DNA of 61,683 nt from Comamonas sp. lk (GTDB lineage: Bacteria > Pseudomonadota > Gammaproteobacteria > Burkholderiales > Burkholderiaceae_C), in the NCBI GenBank assembly GCA_945860595.1, contig CAMAQV010000013.1, forward strand, positions 1 through 61,683. Reading direction: 5' to 3'. The translations under genes and the position numbers were made by a program. Shown in pieces: positions 61,199 to 61,683 of the stretch. The notes beneath the pieces were generated by a model. That model made no database searches. It saw only the letters and a list, made by a program, of their open reading frames with translations, and was not told the origin of the DNA. The number at the start of each line of letters is the position of its first letter. Position 1 is the first letter of the stretch.

Positions 61199-61683
61199 AA
61201 TAGACCGTGGCTCACTCAAAAAACGGGCACTTCCCACGTTTAGCGCGCTGTTTGAACCCAAGTGAAAACCCACCCTCCAACTGGCGCTGCCCAGCGGAGT
61301 CGAACTTTTCCCACAGCACAAAATAGCAACCCTATAACAACTTTAGTTTGTTAAGGGTGGCTAATTCCTTATGAACGCCTGTTGGCTCAGGCAGAAGTCT
61401 TGCGTTTCCGGTTGCCCAAACCAGCGGCTCGAAACTAAATTTATGTGATCGCACCCTTGTGCCAGCCCTGCTCCCCTCGAGCTAGCGGCGGTGAATCGCC
61501 CCCCCCCAAAAAAAGCCACCACTGGGGCAGGCCTCCTATTAGGCATTTCGCCTTTGGCTGCGTGGTAGTCGCACCAAATGGAACATCCGAAAATTCCATT
61601 GGCTCGGGGATAGTCAAGCGGCGTTATTTTTGGCAGATCTATCCTTAGCGATCCAGGGTTTAAACTGCCAATGTCGCCTCCCT
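61199..61683. other. Noncoding tail, no supported gene
   Basis: No reading frame here shows a credible protein. It contains the right-hand imperfect repeat (61325-61380: AGCAACCCTAT, AACTTTAGTTTG and TGAACGCCT). A 24-base stretch on the minus strand near 61290-61315 (GTTCGACTCCGCTGGGCAGC) looks like the 3' end of a tRNA, but its T-stem partner is missing. The region 61500-61640 shows nothing recognisable. Confidence 0.5.

Noticed and set aside
61285..61315. 3' end of a second tRNA on the minus strand
   Set aside because: The T-loop and CCA-like end are present, but the matching 5' T-stem and all upstream parts are absent, so it could be chance.
60329..61380. Integron gene cassette with attC sites around the cupin gene
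   Set aside because: The repeats lack the paired RYYYAAC and GTRRRRY cores and the inverted structure of attC sites.
61361..61648. Two small frames (61361-61546 minus and 61445-61648 plus)
   Set aside because: They overlap each other and a repeat, lack ribosome sites and show no domain; composition is that of noncoding DNA.

Overview
The window looks like about 61.7 kb of chromosome from a betaproteobacterium of the Burkholderiales, most likely the Comamonadaceae (Rhodoferax/Polaromonas/Curvibacter type). The grounds are high GC, the conserved order ndk-rlmN-pilW-rodZ-ispG-hisS-yfgM-bamB-der-hfq-hflX-hflK-hflC-hisZ-purA, use of a separate HisZ subunit, and the character of the proteins. The genus call is an inference from protein character and gene order; no database was searched.

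Layout. (1) 1-2443: right end of an integrated element. It has a hairpin of CCTACRAAACC repeats, a phage-like small protein and a P4-type tyrosine integrase next to tRNA-Ser(GGA), whose 3' acceptor strand does not pair perfectly with its 5' strand. (2) 2492-9309: ygiQ, then a basic-amino-acid ABC transporter operon in the style of Pseudomonas aot, including the AotO-like M14 protein and a terminator between the binding-protein gene and the permeases. (3) 9338-18751: a split chromate transporter, rlmB, an orphan LolD-like ATPase divergent from tesA, mnmH, a cystathionine beta-lyase-like gene, a phosphoribosyltransferase, purA and hisZ. (4) 18762-31682: a long block of housekeeping genes, all on the minus strand. 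(5) 31754-39874: rluB, scpB, rluD divergent from bamD, a DinG/YoaA-type helicase, an unrecognised repeat-rich coiled-coil exported protein, and zapE. (6) 40004-42295: an SDR dehydrogenase, a 7Fe ferredoxin and a thioredoxin-reductase-type ferredoxin-NADP reductase.

(7) 42328-59601 is the most interesting part: a roughly 17-kb pyrimidine catabolism and salvage locus. A RutR-like TetR regulator diverges from preT-preA (dihydropyrimidine dehydrogenase), a dihydropyrimidinase, an N-carbamoyl-beta-alanine amidohydrolase-type enzyme, a BMP-type nucleoside or base ABC transporter (binding protein, duplicated ATPase, two permeases) with an amidase between its genes, a CodA-like deaminase, and a second ABC importer of the ThiXYZ/SsuABC type with two different permeases. 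A perfect 18-bp palindrome resembling the E. coli RutR site overlaps the -35 box of a good promoter in front of preT. This suggests one repressor sensing a pyrimidine or its breakdown product and controlling uptake, deamination, ring reduction, ring opening and carbamoyl removal.

(8) 59602-61683: an Ala-rich secreted protein with 21-bp tandem repeats, then an accessory tail with a low-GC cupin gene, a truncated tRNA-Asn and TTACACG repeats that look like integrase arm sites. Two imperfect copies of a sequence of about 56-60 bp, roughly 1 kb apart, bracket this tail. There is no CRISPR array, no rRNA and no intact insertion sequence.
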